Assembly: GCA_905221605.1 (NCBI GenBank) | Contig: CAJNDS010002245.1 | Coordinates: 62,001-126,000, forward strand | Direction: 5' to 3' | Origin: Symbiodinium natans | Taxonomy: Eukaryota > Sar > Dinophyceae > Suessiales > Symbiodiniaceae | DNA length: 64,000 bases | In this document: piece after piece, positions 50,583 to 60,262 of the stretch | How positions within the stretch are numbered: the stretch's first letter is position 1 | Layout: every line of letters begins with the position of its first letter | The notes under the pieces: model-generated | Database searches by the model: none | What the model was told of the DNA's origin: nothing | What the model saw: the letters and a program-made list of their open reading frames with translations, nothing else | Made by a program: the position numbers and the translations under genes

Positions 50583-51008
50583 TCTGTGCATCTCGGGTAT
50601 TTGGGGTGTTGGCTCTGTGCACCCCGGACAACCTCTCGACCCGAACTCTTGTAAGGGCATTACAGAGGTGGTATCGGGACGTGAGCCAGAGTTCTCGTGA
50701 CCACTGGGAACCCTGGACAGGAAACAGCCTCTATGTTCTCTCTGTAGTCGGACATCGCTAAGGCAGTAAAAGCCCAAGAAGGGCGTTAACCCTAACCAGA
50801 AGAAGCAAGTCCGAGTCTGGAGCAGTGCTGTGAAAGTCTCGATTGCGCACTCACTATTTCAGGCTGCTGGGTTTAGGGTTGGGGTTGAAGGTGGTTGGTT
50901 TCCGGGCTTGCGGTCCGTGCGACTCCCGAAGTAGCACAGGTTGCAAGGATGCAGAGATGAGAAGCACTGATAGATGGAAGGCAAGAACGAAGCGGAAGAG
51001 GAGGCTGA

Positions 51009-51260
51009 CACATATATATATATATATACACATATATACACTCATTTTTATATTATATTATATTATATTGTATTATATTATATTGTATTATATTAGATTA
51101 TATTATAGTATAGTATATTATAGTATAGTATATTATATTATATTGTAATTTCTTATATGATATGATATGACATGATATTGTGTTACGTTATATTATATGA
51201 CATTATATTAAATTAAACTATATTATATTGTATTATATTATATTATATTTCATGATATAT
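51009..51260. repeat. AT-rich microsatellite (TATAT, TATTA)
   Basis: (AT)n followed by pentamers such as TATAT and TATTG. It ends at the acceptor of the exon at 51276. Confidence 0.95.
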
Positions 51261-51275
51261 ACATACAAAACATAG

Positions 51276-51395
51276 GCTACGAACCCAAGAAGGGCCCCGA
51301 AATCAGAGAGCCCCCCAAGTGCGGAGCGTTGGACGCGAAGGATTCTTCGCCTGATTCCCTGGGCCTTCCTTGCGAAGACGGCGGCTTTGATGACT
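51276..51395 (+). CDS. Model 49917-52051, exon 3
   Basis: Acceptor ACAAAACATAG, donor GTGAGT (consensus). Phase 1 to 1. Starts YEPKKGPEIREPPKCGALDA, ends DSLGLPCEDGGFDDC-region residues. Acidic, with three Cys. Strong splice ends and no stop. Confidence 0.7.
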
Positions 51396-51454
51396 GTGAG
51401 TACAGCGGGGCGGATCGCTCAGTGCCCCTCAGTGGGCTTAAGGGTCTAGAGTTT

Positions 51455-51557
51455 CTTAGTAGCTGAGTGAGTACACTTTACACTGTTTGGGATATTCTAG
51501 TCCCCTATAGAACTGAGAGTGTACACTTTTGGGGGGATTATGAACTCAGCAACTAAG
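51455..51557. mobile_element. Inverted-repeat element, family F
   Basis: CTTAGTAGCTGAGT and ACTCAGCAACTAAG are inverted, with inner GTACACTTT / GAGTGTACAC. 103 bases, inside intron 3 of the 49917-52051 model. Confidence 0.75.
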
Positions 51558-51738
51558 GTTTAGGAGTGTGTAGGTTCAAGCTTCTGGGGTTAGGAGCCGC
51601 CAACATGCCGGCTGTGACGGAATGCTGAACATTGCCCCCCTAACCCCCTAAGATTTGTCAGGGGTTAGGGTTGGGGGTTGAGGGTTTAGGGCTTAGGGTT
51701 TAGGGTTTAGGGTAAACCTGCGCCTTTTCCTCCGCAAG

Positions 51739-51809
51739 CCTCTATTCAACGAACCTTCCGACTCTTGTACCTGGTGAGCCAACAAACAGTCCACTTTCGA
51801 GCCTTCAAG
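51739..51809 (+). CDS. Model 49917-52051, exon 4
   Basis: Acceptor CTCCGCAAG, donor GTAGGATG. Phase 1 to 0. Starts SIQRTFRLLYLVSQQTVHF and ends RAFK. The donor is the first base pair of a family A element. Confidence 0.7.
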
Positions 51810-51916
51810 GTAGGATGTTCTCCCCCTTTCTGACAGTCCTTAATAGGGACAATCGTACCCCCTAGTATAGTCCCTATTAAGGACTGTTCGTATAGGGGGA
51901 ACAACCAATTTCGAAG
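51810..51916 (+). mobile_element. Intron consisting of one family A element
   Basis: Begins GTAGGATGTTCTCCCCC and ends GGGGGAACAACCAATTTCGAAG, with inner arms CAGTCCTTAATAGGGAC / GTCCCTATTAAGGACTG perfectly complementary. Its removal joins phase 0 to phase 0 between two long open exons. Confidence 0.85.
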
Positions 51917-52051
51917 CAAACAACAAAATACCTTCGAACGACGCATTCCATCACACTTTTCATTGGTCTACCTGTCAGGTTTATTCTAATGCTCAAGAAA
52001 GCCATTGGTGTTTCCAACACGGTTTCGATTTTTGTGCGCGCTGTCGACTAA
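51917..52051 (+). CDS. Model 49917-52051, terminal exon
   Basis: Directly after the family A element: QTTKYLRTTHSITLFIGLPV, RFILMLKKAIGVSNTVSIFV and RAVD with TAA. Hydrophobic middle could be a membrane segment. A GT at 51979 is an alternative donor. Confidence 0.65.
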   Translation, partial: QTTKYLRTTHSITLFIGLPVRFILMLKKAIGVSNTVSIFVRAVD

Positions 52052-52086
52052 ACTTCTGAACCTTGCACCCTAGACCGTACATGACC

Positions 52087-52175
52087 CCTAAACCCCAAAC
52101 CCCAAACCCCAAACCCTAAACCCTAAACCCTAAACCCTAAACCCTAAACCCTAAACCCTAAACCCTAAACCCTAA
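52087..52175 (-). repeat. CCCTAAA tract
   Basis: About 12 heptamers (first three CCCCAAA), 5' of the next exon. Confidence 0.95.
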
Positions 52176-52186
52176 TGAAACCTGAG

Positions 52187-52278
52187 GCCATGACTGCGGA
52201 GACGGAGCTACTGGGAAACGGAGCTGCCGCCACTGCTGGCGGCTCCGTGGTGAAATCCAGGCTGCTGTCGGGGCTTGG
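52187..52278 (+). CDS. Exon between inverted telomeric tracts
   Basis: Acceptor AACCTGAG; starts AMTAETELLGNGAAATAGGS and ends VVKSRLLSGL; the donor GT opens the TTTAGGG tract. Ends in phase 2. No family recognised. Confidence 0.6.
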
Positions 52279-52397
52279 GTTTAGGGTTTAGGGTTTAGGG
52301 TTTTAGGGTTTAGGGTTTAGGGTTTAGGGTTTAGGGTTCAGGGTTCAGGGTTTAGGGTTTAGGGTTTAGGGTTTAGGGTTTAGGTTTAGGGTTTGCC
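52279..52397 (+). repeat. TTTAGGG tract
   Basis: About 17 heptamers starting at the donor of the exon at 52187. Confidence 0.95.
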
Positions 52398-53360
52398 ATA
52401 GCCCAAATCTGAAGTCGATAACGTTCAATAAATTCTAAAACTATACCATGAAAAGATGCAAAGTACGCCTTATCAACTCTACCGAAAGCTTGGGGCCTCC
52501 TCAGACCTGCAGACCCAGCGATTCTGGTTTAGGATTTCGAGTTAGGGTTTAGAGTTTGGGCTGCGGGTTTGTACGAGCGCTGTGCTTGCAACTAGGAAAA
52601 GGGGCTGGGTGGGGGGAGGGGGGGGGGGGTGGGGGGAGTGCCCCGCCCTCCGCCCTCCCCCCCCAGCTCCTTTAAGGTGTGCAAATTCGCTTCAAAGAAT
52701 GTCGTGCGTGCCGTCAAAGCCCGCAAAAAGTGCACAGCAAGCACCTGTTCAATCAGTGGGTGGAATCACAACGCAAAAGTCAACATGCGCAAGCAAAATA
52801 ATAGCATCGATATTAAGGATAGCAACTCCAATCAACTTCTCATGTCTAAAGTTTAGGGTTCAAGGTGCAAGGAGTAGGCTGGTCGGCCATCAAGAGGATT
52901 GCTTCAAAAGGCATGCGATTCCTGTGGAAAAGCCGTCATGCGAGCATCATGTTTGGGCAGGGTTATAGGCACATCAAATGAGGTCACAACCGAACATAAC
53001 CAGATCTCTTTTAGCTTTCTTTGTACCTGCCAATGAACCGCCAAACCCTGAGCCCGAAACCCAAGACTCTAAACCCTACAAACCCCAAACCCCAATCCCT
53101 ATGAACCCCTCAACCTGAAACCCTAAGACCAAAAATCAAAGCGAGACGTCCTCGAAACTTGAAACGTCGACACCTGGCTCGTCACTTTCTTAAACATGAA
53201 GCCCGAAACCCAAACCCGTTTTTTTTATTCTTTGGGAGGGCGGGGTTAGGGTTTAGGATAATTCTAAACCCTAAACCCTAATGTTTTTCTTTGAGGGGGG
53301 GGAAGGGGGGAAGGAGGAGGAAGTCCCCTATTTCTTTGGGGGGGGGGGGGGGGGAGAGAG
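52398..53360. other. Intron-like DNA with G/C homopolymer runs
   Basis: Unique AT-moderate DNA, a G-rich then C-rich run at 52605-52670 followed by a diverged copy of the 37.8-38.5 kb unit (TTTAAGGTGTGCAAATTCGC), and G-rich runs at 53297-53356. No exon called. Confidence 0.4.
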
Positions 53361-53367
53361 GTCGCAG

Positions 53368-53428
53368 AAGCCCCTTCGGCCGGCGAAGCCTCCCAAGGTC
53401 GGTGCGGAGCCCGCAAAGGCAGACGAGG
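53368..53428 (+). CDS. Exon, unknown protein
   Basis: Acceptor GAGGTCGCAG; reads KPLRPAKPPKVGAEPAKADE; donor GTTTAGGG is the start of a telomeric tract. Ends in phase 1. Lys/Pro/Ala-rich linker-like sequence. Confidence 0.55.
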
Positions 53429-54723
53429 GTTTAGGGTTTAGGGATTAGGGTTTAGGGTTTCGGGTGTAGGGTTAGGGTTACGTGAGCCTTGAAGCCCCCT
53501 ACTCCCAGAGTCTCCCCAGAAATTCGTTTCGGCTTTTAAGTTGGCTTTTGAGTTTGTAGGGCTCAGGGTTTAGTGTGGGACCGGGAGCACTTAGGAAGGC
53601 CCTCTTTCCCTCAACCCCAAGTACTTGCGTAGTTCTCTAAATCGGGGTCCCCTTTTGGGGGTCCTTGTCTGAAGGGTGCCGTACTACAGGACCTATCAGA
53701 GAACTACCCTGTGTAGTTAAGGGCCCCTGGTGGTTGCAGGCAGCAAATCCGAAACCCTAAACCCTAAACTCTCTTGGAGGTGTAGAACGAGCACGATCTC
53801 GCCCCCCCCCCCCTATTTCGGGGAACCTTCAAGCAAGGTGTAAGGGTGTAGATGTTGAGTTCTTACAATTATGGTCCCTTTTGGGTACCCCAAAGAATTG
53901 GGGCCGCCTTATTTTCAGGACCAAAAGGGGCCATCACTTAGAGGGGTGCCCGTATAAATTCCAGGCTCCCTCACAGGCCCTCACACCTCGAAATGTCCAG
54001 GCTCAGGTGGGCGCGGGCTATATGCAACAGGCGCGATGGTGGCCGAAGCTTGGGGAGCCTAAAACCCCTCAAACCCTCGAACGTGTTAAAATCCCAAGCC
54101 GTTCAGGTTTTAGGGTTTAGGGTTTAGGGTTTAGGCAAACTTTATCCATTGCGCCTTGGAATAACTGTGTGGCACCCACACCCTAAACCCTAAAAGGCTA
54201 AATCTAGACTGCTCAGAACCTGAGGATTCAGGGTGTTTGGGAGTCTGGGGTTCCCGTCCACCTAGGGCTCAGAAGAAGAAGAGGCCAGGATTTAGGGTTT
54301 AGGGTTTAGGGTTTAGGGAGATCAATACATCCGTGAACCTTCCCTGGGTCAAGCTCCAAACTTGCAAGCTTCGCAGCCCTGAACATCAACCTTTAAGCCC
54401 TCGCGTCCCCAAACACTTCAACCCTCAACCCCCCAAACCCTCAAGTCCTTTGAACTTGTAGGCCCCTAAAGTCTTAAAACCTTCAGGCACGTAAAAACTC
54501 CTCAAGCCAGAACAAGCCCTTAAGCCGTTAAATCCTTAAAAAACCTTAAATGCTAGAACCTCTAGACTTTCGACCCTACATCCTAAAACCTTGAGAAGCC
54601 CTTAAATCCTGAACGCCTTTTAAGCCCCTAAACCCTTAAATCCTCAAACTTAAAACAACCCTAAGTCCTTAAGCCACCCCACGAGTCTTACAAGCCCACT
54701 GCCAGCCTGCCCAGTGTCGCCAG
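53429..54723. other. Intron-like DNA, telomeric motifs and C-rich run
   Basis: Short G-strand tracts at 53429-53475, 54105-54137 and 54291-54320, degenerate C-strand motifs at 54400-54670. A segment at 53635-53710 resembles family D ends (GTTCTCTAAATCGGGGTCCC / AGAGAACTACCC). No clear exon. Confidence 0.4.
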
Positions 54724-54783
54724 GCCCCCGGCAGGAGAAGCGGAAGCAAGCCACCTGAGATTGAGGCGCGGGTGCAGTGTTTT
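54724..54783 (+). CDS. Exon, unknown protein, joins 54875-55002
   Basis: Acceptor CAGTGTCGCCAG, donor GTTGGG, 20 codons in phase 0: APGRRSGSKPPEIEARVQCF. The next exon also starts in phase 0 after a 91-base intron. Confidence 0.55.
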
Positions 54784-54874
54784 GTTGGGAAGGGTGCTTT
54801 GGTTAGCTCTCAGGGTTTAGTAGGGTGGCTTAGTACTAGAAGTTGTTTCGTTGGCTTGTCATCGTCTTCTTCAG

Positions 54875-55002
54875 TTTGAAAGCGTCGATGACTTGCTGAT
54901 GTACAAACCCACGTCATGCGTGTCAGGCTTTCAGAACTCATGGTATGACATCTCCTATGAATTCCGAACCCCCTCACCTATGTCTATCACTTCAGAGCAT
55001 CG
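54875..55002 (+). CDS. Exon, unknown protein
   Basis: Acceptor CATCGTCTTCTTCAG with a strong pyrimidine tract. Starts FESVDDLLMYKPTSCVSGFQ, continues NSWYDISYEFRTPSPMSI and ends TSEH before a GT. Good protein-like composition; no family recognised. Confidence 0.65.
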
Positions 55003-55211
55003 GTTGGGGGTTGAGGGTTCCGGCATCAGAGAGAAGGACCTATGCTGTAACATTTAGATGTAGAATGTAAAGTCGGGGTCACACAATGCGCAATCCCCTC
55101 GGCCAAGCCAGTCGCACCTCAACTTAGGTCCACATTCGAAGCCTCCAGAGAGCGTACAGGTCAACACACACCAGAGAGAGCGAGAGAGGGAGAGAGATGT
55201 ACATACGTGTG

Positions 55212-55254
55212 TACTTAATTACTACACACATATACATTTTTATGAGTAATTAAG
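55212..55254. mobile_element. Small inverted repeat, family I (single copy)
   Basis: TACTTAATTACT and AGTAATTAAGGT are inverted around an AT-rich loop. Only one copy seen, so it may be a simple palindrome. Confidence 0.35.
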
Positions 55255-55339
55255 GTTCTAGGAACCCACCCCCAAAAAAGAGAGAAGAACCAATCTTCTA
55301 AGTCAGCTAAACCTACTCATGAACCTCCAAGTACGATTC

Positions 55340-55432
55340 CTCAACCCTAAACCCCTAAACCCCTGAACCCCTAAACCCCTAAACCCCTAAACCCCTAAAC
55401 CCCTAAACCCCTAACCCCTAAACCCTAAACCC
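55340..55432 (-). repeat. CCCCTAAA tract
   Basis: About 11 octamers CCCCTAAA, ending 13 bases before an acceptor. Confidence 0.95.
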
Positions 55433-55445
55433 CCCACCGCGGCAG

Positions 55446-55520
55446 GACTTTAGCAAGACCACCACTCCGCTCCCCGAGGGGGCGGCCCGGATGCTTGGCG
55501 AGGCTCCCTGGGGCTTTGAG
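55446..55520 (+). CDS. Exon of model 55446-56093, exon 1
   Basis: Acceptor CACCGCGGCAG. Starts DFSKTTTPLPEGAARMLGEA and ends PWGFE. The 3' end is placed at a GC donor (GCTCTT) because phase 0 then matches the exon at 55681. GC donors are known in dinoflagellates, but this one is inferred. Confidence 0.55.
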
Positions 55521-55680
55521 GCTCTTCACCCCCAAAACCTAAACCCTAAACCCCAAACCCCCCCACCCTAAACTCTAAACTTCAAACCCCAAACCCTAAA
55601 CACTAAACCCTAAACCCTAAACCCGAGGTTCTTCATCCCTGAAGCATCCTCTTAGGTTCTTTTTGGGATTTTTCTTGTAG

Positions 55681-55800
55681 AGCCCAAAGCCGTCAATAAA
55701 AATGGACAGCCTCTTAGGGTGCTGGCTGGAAGACCCCGAATCCGCGCTTGTGGCCGGTGAGGACTCCCCGTCCGGCATCCGGAAAGGCCGATGGGGTCAG
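55681..55800 (+). CDS. Model 55446-56093, exon 2
   Basis: Acceptor GGATTTTTCTTGTAG, donor GTTCGGGG. Forty codons, phase 0 to 0. Starts SPKPSIKMDSLLGCWLEDPE and ends SALVAGEDSPSGIRKGRWGQ. Very protein-like and stop-free; no family recognised. Variant G-strand repeats (GTTCGGGGTTT) follow. Confidence 0.7.
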
Positions 55801-56060
55801 GTTCGGGGTTGCGGGTTCGGGGTTTAGGGTTCATTCAGGGTTCAGGGTTCGGGATTTAGGGTTCGAGGTTTCGGGTTCGAGGTTTAGGGTTCAGGGTTCA
55901 GGGTTCAGGGTTAATTATGATCTGTGATGTTGGTAAACCCTTTCCGGGCTTCACAGGGGTCGGGGTCGACCTCTTTGCAATAGAACCTCGGCGTGGTGCC
56001 CCTTGTCCCTTCTTCGTTTTCTTCGGTTGTTTTTTGTTGTTCTTTCTTCTGTTTTCCTAG

Positions 56061-56093
56061 GTGTGGGAGGGGGAGCGCAACGTTCCATCATGA
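56061..56093 (+). CDS. Model 55446-56093, terminal exon
   Basis: Acceptor CTTCTGTTTTCCTAG with a long pyrimidine tract. In phase 0 it reads VWEGERNVPS then TGA. Another frame (VGGGAQRSIMNPIRKNTR) with a GTACTC donor is possible. Confidence 0.5.
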   Translation: MWEGERNVPS

Positions 56094-56143
56094 ACCCCAT
56101 TCGAAAAAACACACGGGTACTCGTTTCATTCCTCGGTTCCAGG

Positions 56144-56210
56144 AAACCCTAAACCCTAAATCCTAAATCCTAAACCCTAAACCCTAAACCCTAAACCCTA
56201 AACCCTACAT
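56144..56210 (-). repeat. CCCTAAA tract
   Basis: About nine heptamers, 5' of the exon at 56221. Confidence 0.95.
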
Positions 56211-56220
56211 CCTGCTGCAG

Positions 56221-56253
56221 GGCAAGTGCGAACTCGACCACGCTTTGAGCTCA
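56221..56253 (+). CDS. Model 56221-56880, exon 1
   Basis: Acceptor ATCCTGCTGCAG, donor GTTGGA, 11 codons in phase 0: GKCELDHALSS. The next exon begins in phase 0. Confidence 0.5.
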
Positions 56254-56502
56254 GTTGGACTCTGTCTGTGCCGCTGAGTCCGTGTTCAGGGTTTAGTCTT
56301 TGGGGTAGGGCTTATGGTTTTGGTGTCTTTGGGTTTCAGGCAGGGCATGCATCTGCTACTTCTGCCATGCTAGTTGTTTAGTGTTTCTGTTCATTCGCTT
56401 GTTCACTTGCAACGGTTGTTCGCGCGTTCATTCGAGTCACTTCGTTTGACATATGATATGTTTCCTGTCTGTATTGTAGCGCAGGATTCGTGTGCTTGAC
56501 AG

Positions 56503-56554
56503 GCTGATAAGAATGGGAGGTGGACCGAGTCAAAGAACTGGGAAATTCAAGAAA
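56503..56554 (+). CDS. Model 56221-56880, exon 2
   Basis: Acceptor GTGCTTGACAG, donor GTGCAAG. Phase 0 to 1. Reads ADKNGRWTESKNWEIQE. Its donor is the left end of a family G element. Confidence 0.7.
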
Positions 56555-56704
56555 GTGCAAGAATTAATCACCTCCCCTCAATAGTAACCCCCCTACCCCT
56601 AATTTTGAAATCTTCCCCGTACGCTGTACTATACAACTCTAATGAGAGTATTGAATACTACGGGGTAGGGGGGGGTTAGATATTAGGGGGAGGGGATTAT
56701 TCAG
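56555..56704 (+). mobile_element. Intron consisting of one family G element
   Basis: Begins GTGCAAGAATTAATC and ends GGGATTATTCAG. ACCTCCCCTCAATAGTAACC and its complement GGTTAGATATTAGGGGGAGG, plus CCTACCCC / GGGGTAGG, form long inverted arms. The element is exactly one intron: removing its 150 bases joins phase 1 to phase 1 with open frames on both sides. Confidence 0.85.
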
Positions 56705-56880
56705 CCTGGAAATCGTGGATCCAGATGCTCAAGACAACCAGAAAGCCGTCTTGTTTTCACTTCGCTTTCTTTCCGAACAAAAAAACGATCGACCACCAGA
56801 GCGACCGAAGAAACGAAGTGAACGAACTCACCGACCTTCGGAAAACCCTAGCCAACCACCTTCCTACCCCAGTTCCTGAA
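56705..56880 (+). CDS. Model 56221-56880, exon 3 (3' end uncertain)
   Basis: Directly after the family G element: a split Thr codon, then WKSWIQMLKTTRKPSCFHFA and FFPNKKTIDHQSDRRNEVNE. The frame is open to 57141, but from about 56870 the DNA becomes C-rich and intron-like. A GT at 56748 is an alternative donor. No family recognised. Confidence 0.6.
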
Positions 56881-57408
56881 CCCTATACCCAAACTCTATT
56901 CCGCAGACAAGGCTCCGGCTCTCGCAGCAGGGGATTAGCCAGCAGTGGCAGCATGCGCGCGGACCTGAGGGGCGGGGGGGTAGGGAGTCAGAATAGTAAA
57001 GGCACAAGGAGCTGCGGCTCCAAAGTATGGTCCACTTGTGCTTTAAGAAAAACCCAAGAGCCCGGTCTTGCTTCCCCGAAAATTCAGTACTTGTGGTATC
57101 GCTCTTGGGTCTGCGGGGAAGGGTTCGGGTTTAGGGTGTAGCAGTTTAGGTTATAAGGCTTTAGGGGTTAAGTTTTAGGGTTCAGGGTAACCCTATAACC
57201 GAAACCCTAAACCCACAGTAGGGTAAACCCGAAACCTAAACCCTATGTGTGGTTGAGGGCTCAGGGTTGAGGCTGCACGGGCAGGTGACTTGGACGAGAC
57301 ACCACCCACGACGGCCGCATCTGCGACGGTGGACTACGATCCAATGGGCGCGTGGCCCCAGAGTCTCAAGGCCCCTGAAACCCTGAAACCCTAAAACCCT
57401 AAACCCAA

Positions 57409-57778
57409 AACGGAGAGACAGTTCCGACCACACCGCACGTTAGATACTTAGGCGCAATGGTGAGCTGGAAGAACTCCTTCGAGACAGCCTTTTCCAGAAG
57501 CCTTCAAGAAACTTAGGCTAGTCTGGAACTCAAACATGCCTAGGCGTAAAAACATCTTTAAAACCACATTCAGGCGATCCCTGATGTACGGTCTCGACAC
57601 CTATTACTCTAGGATATCGAATGAGGAGGTCCTATACCAAGCATACCGCCCCACTTTACCCTCAGCCTTGCGAAAGTATCAACAGTAGAAGTACGCGGTC
57701 ATATCCTATCAGTCAGATAGACCGATAGACGAGACCCTACACACAATGTTATCTTTGGCCCAGCGTACAAAGATTTAA
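57409..57778 (+). pseudogene. Non-LTR retrotransposon (LINE) reverse-transcriptase remnant
   Basis: Starts at the edge of a CCCTAAA run. One frame reads GETVPTTPHVRYLGAMVSWK; after a frameshift near 57508 it continues KLRLVWNSNMPRRKNIFKTT, FRRSLMYGLDTYYSRISNEE and then, past an in-frame TAG at 57686, YAVISYQSDRPIDETLHTML before TAA. YLG..., K..lf...LMYG and the R..DETL segment fit the C-terminal part of LINE-type reverse transcriptases. The N-terminal RT motifs are absent. Inactive. Confidence 0.65.
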
Positions 57779-58330
57779 TCCGAGTGAAGGGTCGACGTCG
57801 AGGGATGCAGTTTCCGTACTGGCTAGAAGTATATAACCAGCAACCGACATTTGCCCGACCTTAAGCCAGACCACGCCGCAGGCATATTAGGACCACATCA
57901 GTTTTACGCTAAGATTGCCCGATTTGTGCGAAGTCCCACTTTTGAGCTGGCGCCTAAGCGCGCAAAACTGCAGCGCGCACGGCCATAGCAAAAAGAAACC
58001 CTAAAGCCTAACCCTAAACCCTAAACCCGAGGTTCGGGATAATGATGTGCAGGGTCATAGGAACTCAGCCCTCAACCTTTAGCCTCGAAAGCTAAGCCCC
58101 CCCAAACCCCAAGAAGCCCCCAAAAAAGAGAGTTCAAGTCCACATGCAGCTGCGACTGTCTTTCTGAACACCCAAATTTCAAATCATCAGGCCATGAGTC
58201 TTCAAGTCGAGCTGCAAAGTCCAAGGGTTTAGGGTTTAGGGTTCTAGGTTGGGGCTTCTCGACCCTGAACCTGAACAAAAATCCAAACCTTCCAGAGCCA
58301 CAAAGATCTTAACCCTAAACCCTAAACCCT
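57779..58330. other. Unique DNA without a supported gene
   Basis: Includes possible further LINE-derived DNA to about 57980 and short telomeric motifs. No exon called. Confidence 0.35.
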
Positions 58331-58334
58331 AAAG

Positions 58335-58406
58335 GCTCTCTGTTGTCCCTCACCTGGAGTGAATGGCCAACGCCTCCCCTGAAGACCAGAGTTTACATCG
58401 TCAAGG
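58335..58406 (+). CDS. Exon, unknown protein
   Basis: Acceptor CCCTAAAG at the end of a telomeric run. Reads SLLSLTWSEWPTPPLKTRVY then IVKG. The RVYIVKG string is reminiscent of the first strand of C2 domains, but one strand is not enough to call it. 3' end placed at a possible GC donor. Confidence 0.5.
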
Positions 58407-58561
58407 GCTCCCTAAACCCTAGACCCTAGGCCCTAAACCCTAAACCCTAAACTCTAAATCCTAACCCTAAACCCTAAACCCTAGACTTCTACCAGACCCT
58501 TGAGTCCGAGAGATCCCAAGCCATAAACCCCAAGCCTAGTCCTCCCCAGCTCAGATGGGCA

Positions 58562-58757
58562 AACCCAACCCCGAATCCTAAACCGTAAGCCCTAAACCCT
58601 AAACCCTAAACCCTAAACCCTAAACCCCAAACCCTAAACCCTAAACCCTAAACCCTAACCCTGAACCCTAAACCTTGAACCTTAAACCCTGAACCTTAAA
58701 CCCTAAACCTCAAACCATCTTAAACCCTAAACCCTGAACCCTAAACCCTAAACTAAC
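58562..58757 (-). repeat. CCCTAAA tract
   Basis: About 26 heptamers with CCCTGAA and CCTTGAA variants, 5' of the exon at 58787. Confidence 0.95.
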
Positions 58758-58786
58758 CCTAAAACCCCCGTGCATAGTGTGGTAAG

Positions 58787-58861
58787 GTTCCTCTGGCCGC
58801 CGCCGCTTCGGAGGACGAGGCTGAGGGCGCGCTTAGGCGGGGTCAGATGGTGGAGTGCGAG
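58787..58861 (+). CDS. Exon between inverted telomeric tracts
   Basis: Acceptor GTGGTAAG; 25 codons in phase 0: starts VPLAAAASEDEAEGALRRGQ and ends MVECE. The donor opens into GTTTAGGG. No family recognised. Confidence 0.6.
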
Positions 58862-59109
58862 GTTTAGGGTTGAGGGTTCAGGGTTGAGTGCACGTAGCCG
58901 TGGATTAGGCCCCTATACTCCCCTGAAATATTCAGGCTTCTCATTGTGTTCCACCCTACTAAACCCTAAACCCTAAATCCTAAACCCTAAACCCTTGTCT
59001 TATGGGGAAAATGCTTAGAGGGGTGGGTGGGGGGGAGTTATACATTAAGGGGAAGCGTTCAGGGGGGATGGGGTGGGTGTTAAGGTCGTAAGGAGGGGAA
59101 TCTCCGGGT

Positions 59110-59586
59110 TTAGGGCTTGGGTTTAGGGTTTGGGGTTTGGGGTTTAGGGTAGGGCTTCTGCTGCTTTGATTGCTTTCGAGTCATGTCGGGCGCTTCCGCT
59201 ACACCATCGCTGCGCAGTTTCACCCATCTCGCATGCATAGATCTTGTGGTTTCTTGCCTAGCCCGAGCATCAGACGTCATGCACGGTTGCTGAAAAAGGC
59301 TTGTGGATGTCTCCAAGCGGCGATCGTGTGAGTTACCCCCCCCCCCCCCTTGGCCCGGCTGAGTCCTGGCGTGCCTGCGAGAGCAAGAGTGCAGCAGCGA
59401 TGTGCCTGCCCAACCTAGCCGTGACAAAGTCCAAGCGGCTTTATTCATGACTGGCACACTGACAGTACGGTCAGGCAGAATGCAACATGCAAGGCGTTCT
59501 AGCATGGGAACCAGCATTCCGATGCCCGCACTTGTGGGCCGCACTGCGTAGGAAGCAGCAGCAACAGTAGCTAGCATGCGTAGCAC
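59110..59586. other. Region open on both strands
   Basis: A 158-codon minus-strand frame (starting MLRMLATVAAAS) and a shorter plus-strand frame (VMSGASATPSLRSFTHLACI) overlap. A poly-C run (59338-59350) sits inside. I cannot decide which, if either, is coding. Confidence 0.3.
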
Positions 59587-59627
59587 TTCACATGTCTGCC
59601 AGCAGGTTTGGGGTTTTGCAATCTTCT

Positions 59628-59661
59628 GCCCCCCCCCCCCCCCCCCAAAAAAAAAAAAAAA
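59628..59661. repeat. Poly-C then poly-A
   Basis: About 19 C followed by about 15 A, then ATATTCTCTACGGCCCCCC duplicated in part. Same C-then-A arrangement as 33566-33611. Confidence 0.9.
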
Positions 59662-59784
59662 TATTCTCTACGGCCCCCCAAAAAATATTCTCTACATAGA
59701 TGGTTCTTGGCCCTGTTGGGAAAACCATTTCGGGCATCCTAGATCCGCGCAGCCTGCAAGAAAGACTCTCTGAGGTTTTGACAG

Positions 59785-59940
59785 GGGATCCCTGCCAAAG
59801 AAGACACCCTCCAAAGGCGTCGGGTTGAATCGAACTCCGGTTCTTTCCGGAGCCAACTTGTCGAACGCATGCTGGAACCGAAGCCGTTGGCAGAGGACCT
59901 CCACCACTACAAGGACCAGCAAGCTGTCCTCCTTATGTGA
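59785..59940 (+). CDS. Terminal exon candidate, unknown protein
   Basis: Acceptor GAGGTTTTGACAG, then 51 codons and TGA. Starts GIPAKEDTLQRRRVESNSGS, continues FRSQLVERMLEPKPLAEDLH and ends YKDQQAVLLM. The DNA just upstream is open in another frame (GKTISGILDPRSLQERLSEV), so another exon may end there. Confidence 0.55.
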   Translation, partial: GIPAKEDTLQRRRVESNSGSFRSQLVERMLEPKPLAEDLHHYKDQQAVLLM

Positions 59941-60002
59941 AGAATGACCAGTATGGTACCTATTTTGCTTTAAATAATTCCACGAACAGCCATGACAACC
60001 AC

Positions 60003-60070
60003 GGTGGTGGTGCTGTCGTCCTCGTCCTCGTCGTCCTCGTCCTCGTCGTCGTCGTCGTCGTCGTCGTCGT
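60003..60070. repeat. GTC/GTCCTC microsatellite
   Basis: Trinucleotide-like GTCCTCGTC repeats becoming pure (GTC)n. Confidence 0.9.
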
Positions 60071-60262
60071 CAGTGACTTACAACTGAAGGCAACACATAT
60101 GGTTGTACTTACTTATACGAATACTAGGAATACTAATGATAAATGCTGATACCCTTACTCATGCAAATATGCATCTTCATACTAATACGACTTAAAGCAG
60201 AAGGAACCCTCTAGAAATAAAGTTTATGGTGGCACAGGCTATCTTCATGTTTACCTCTCCAG

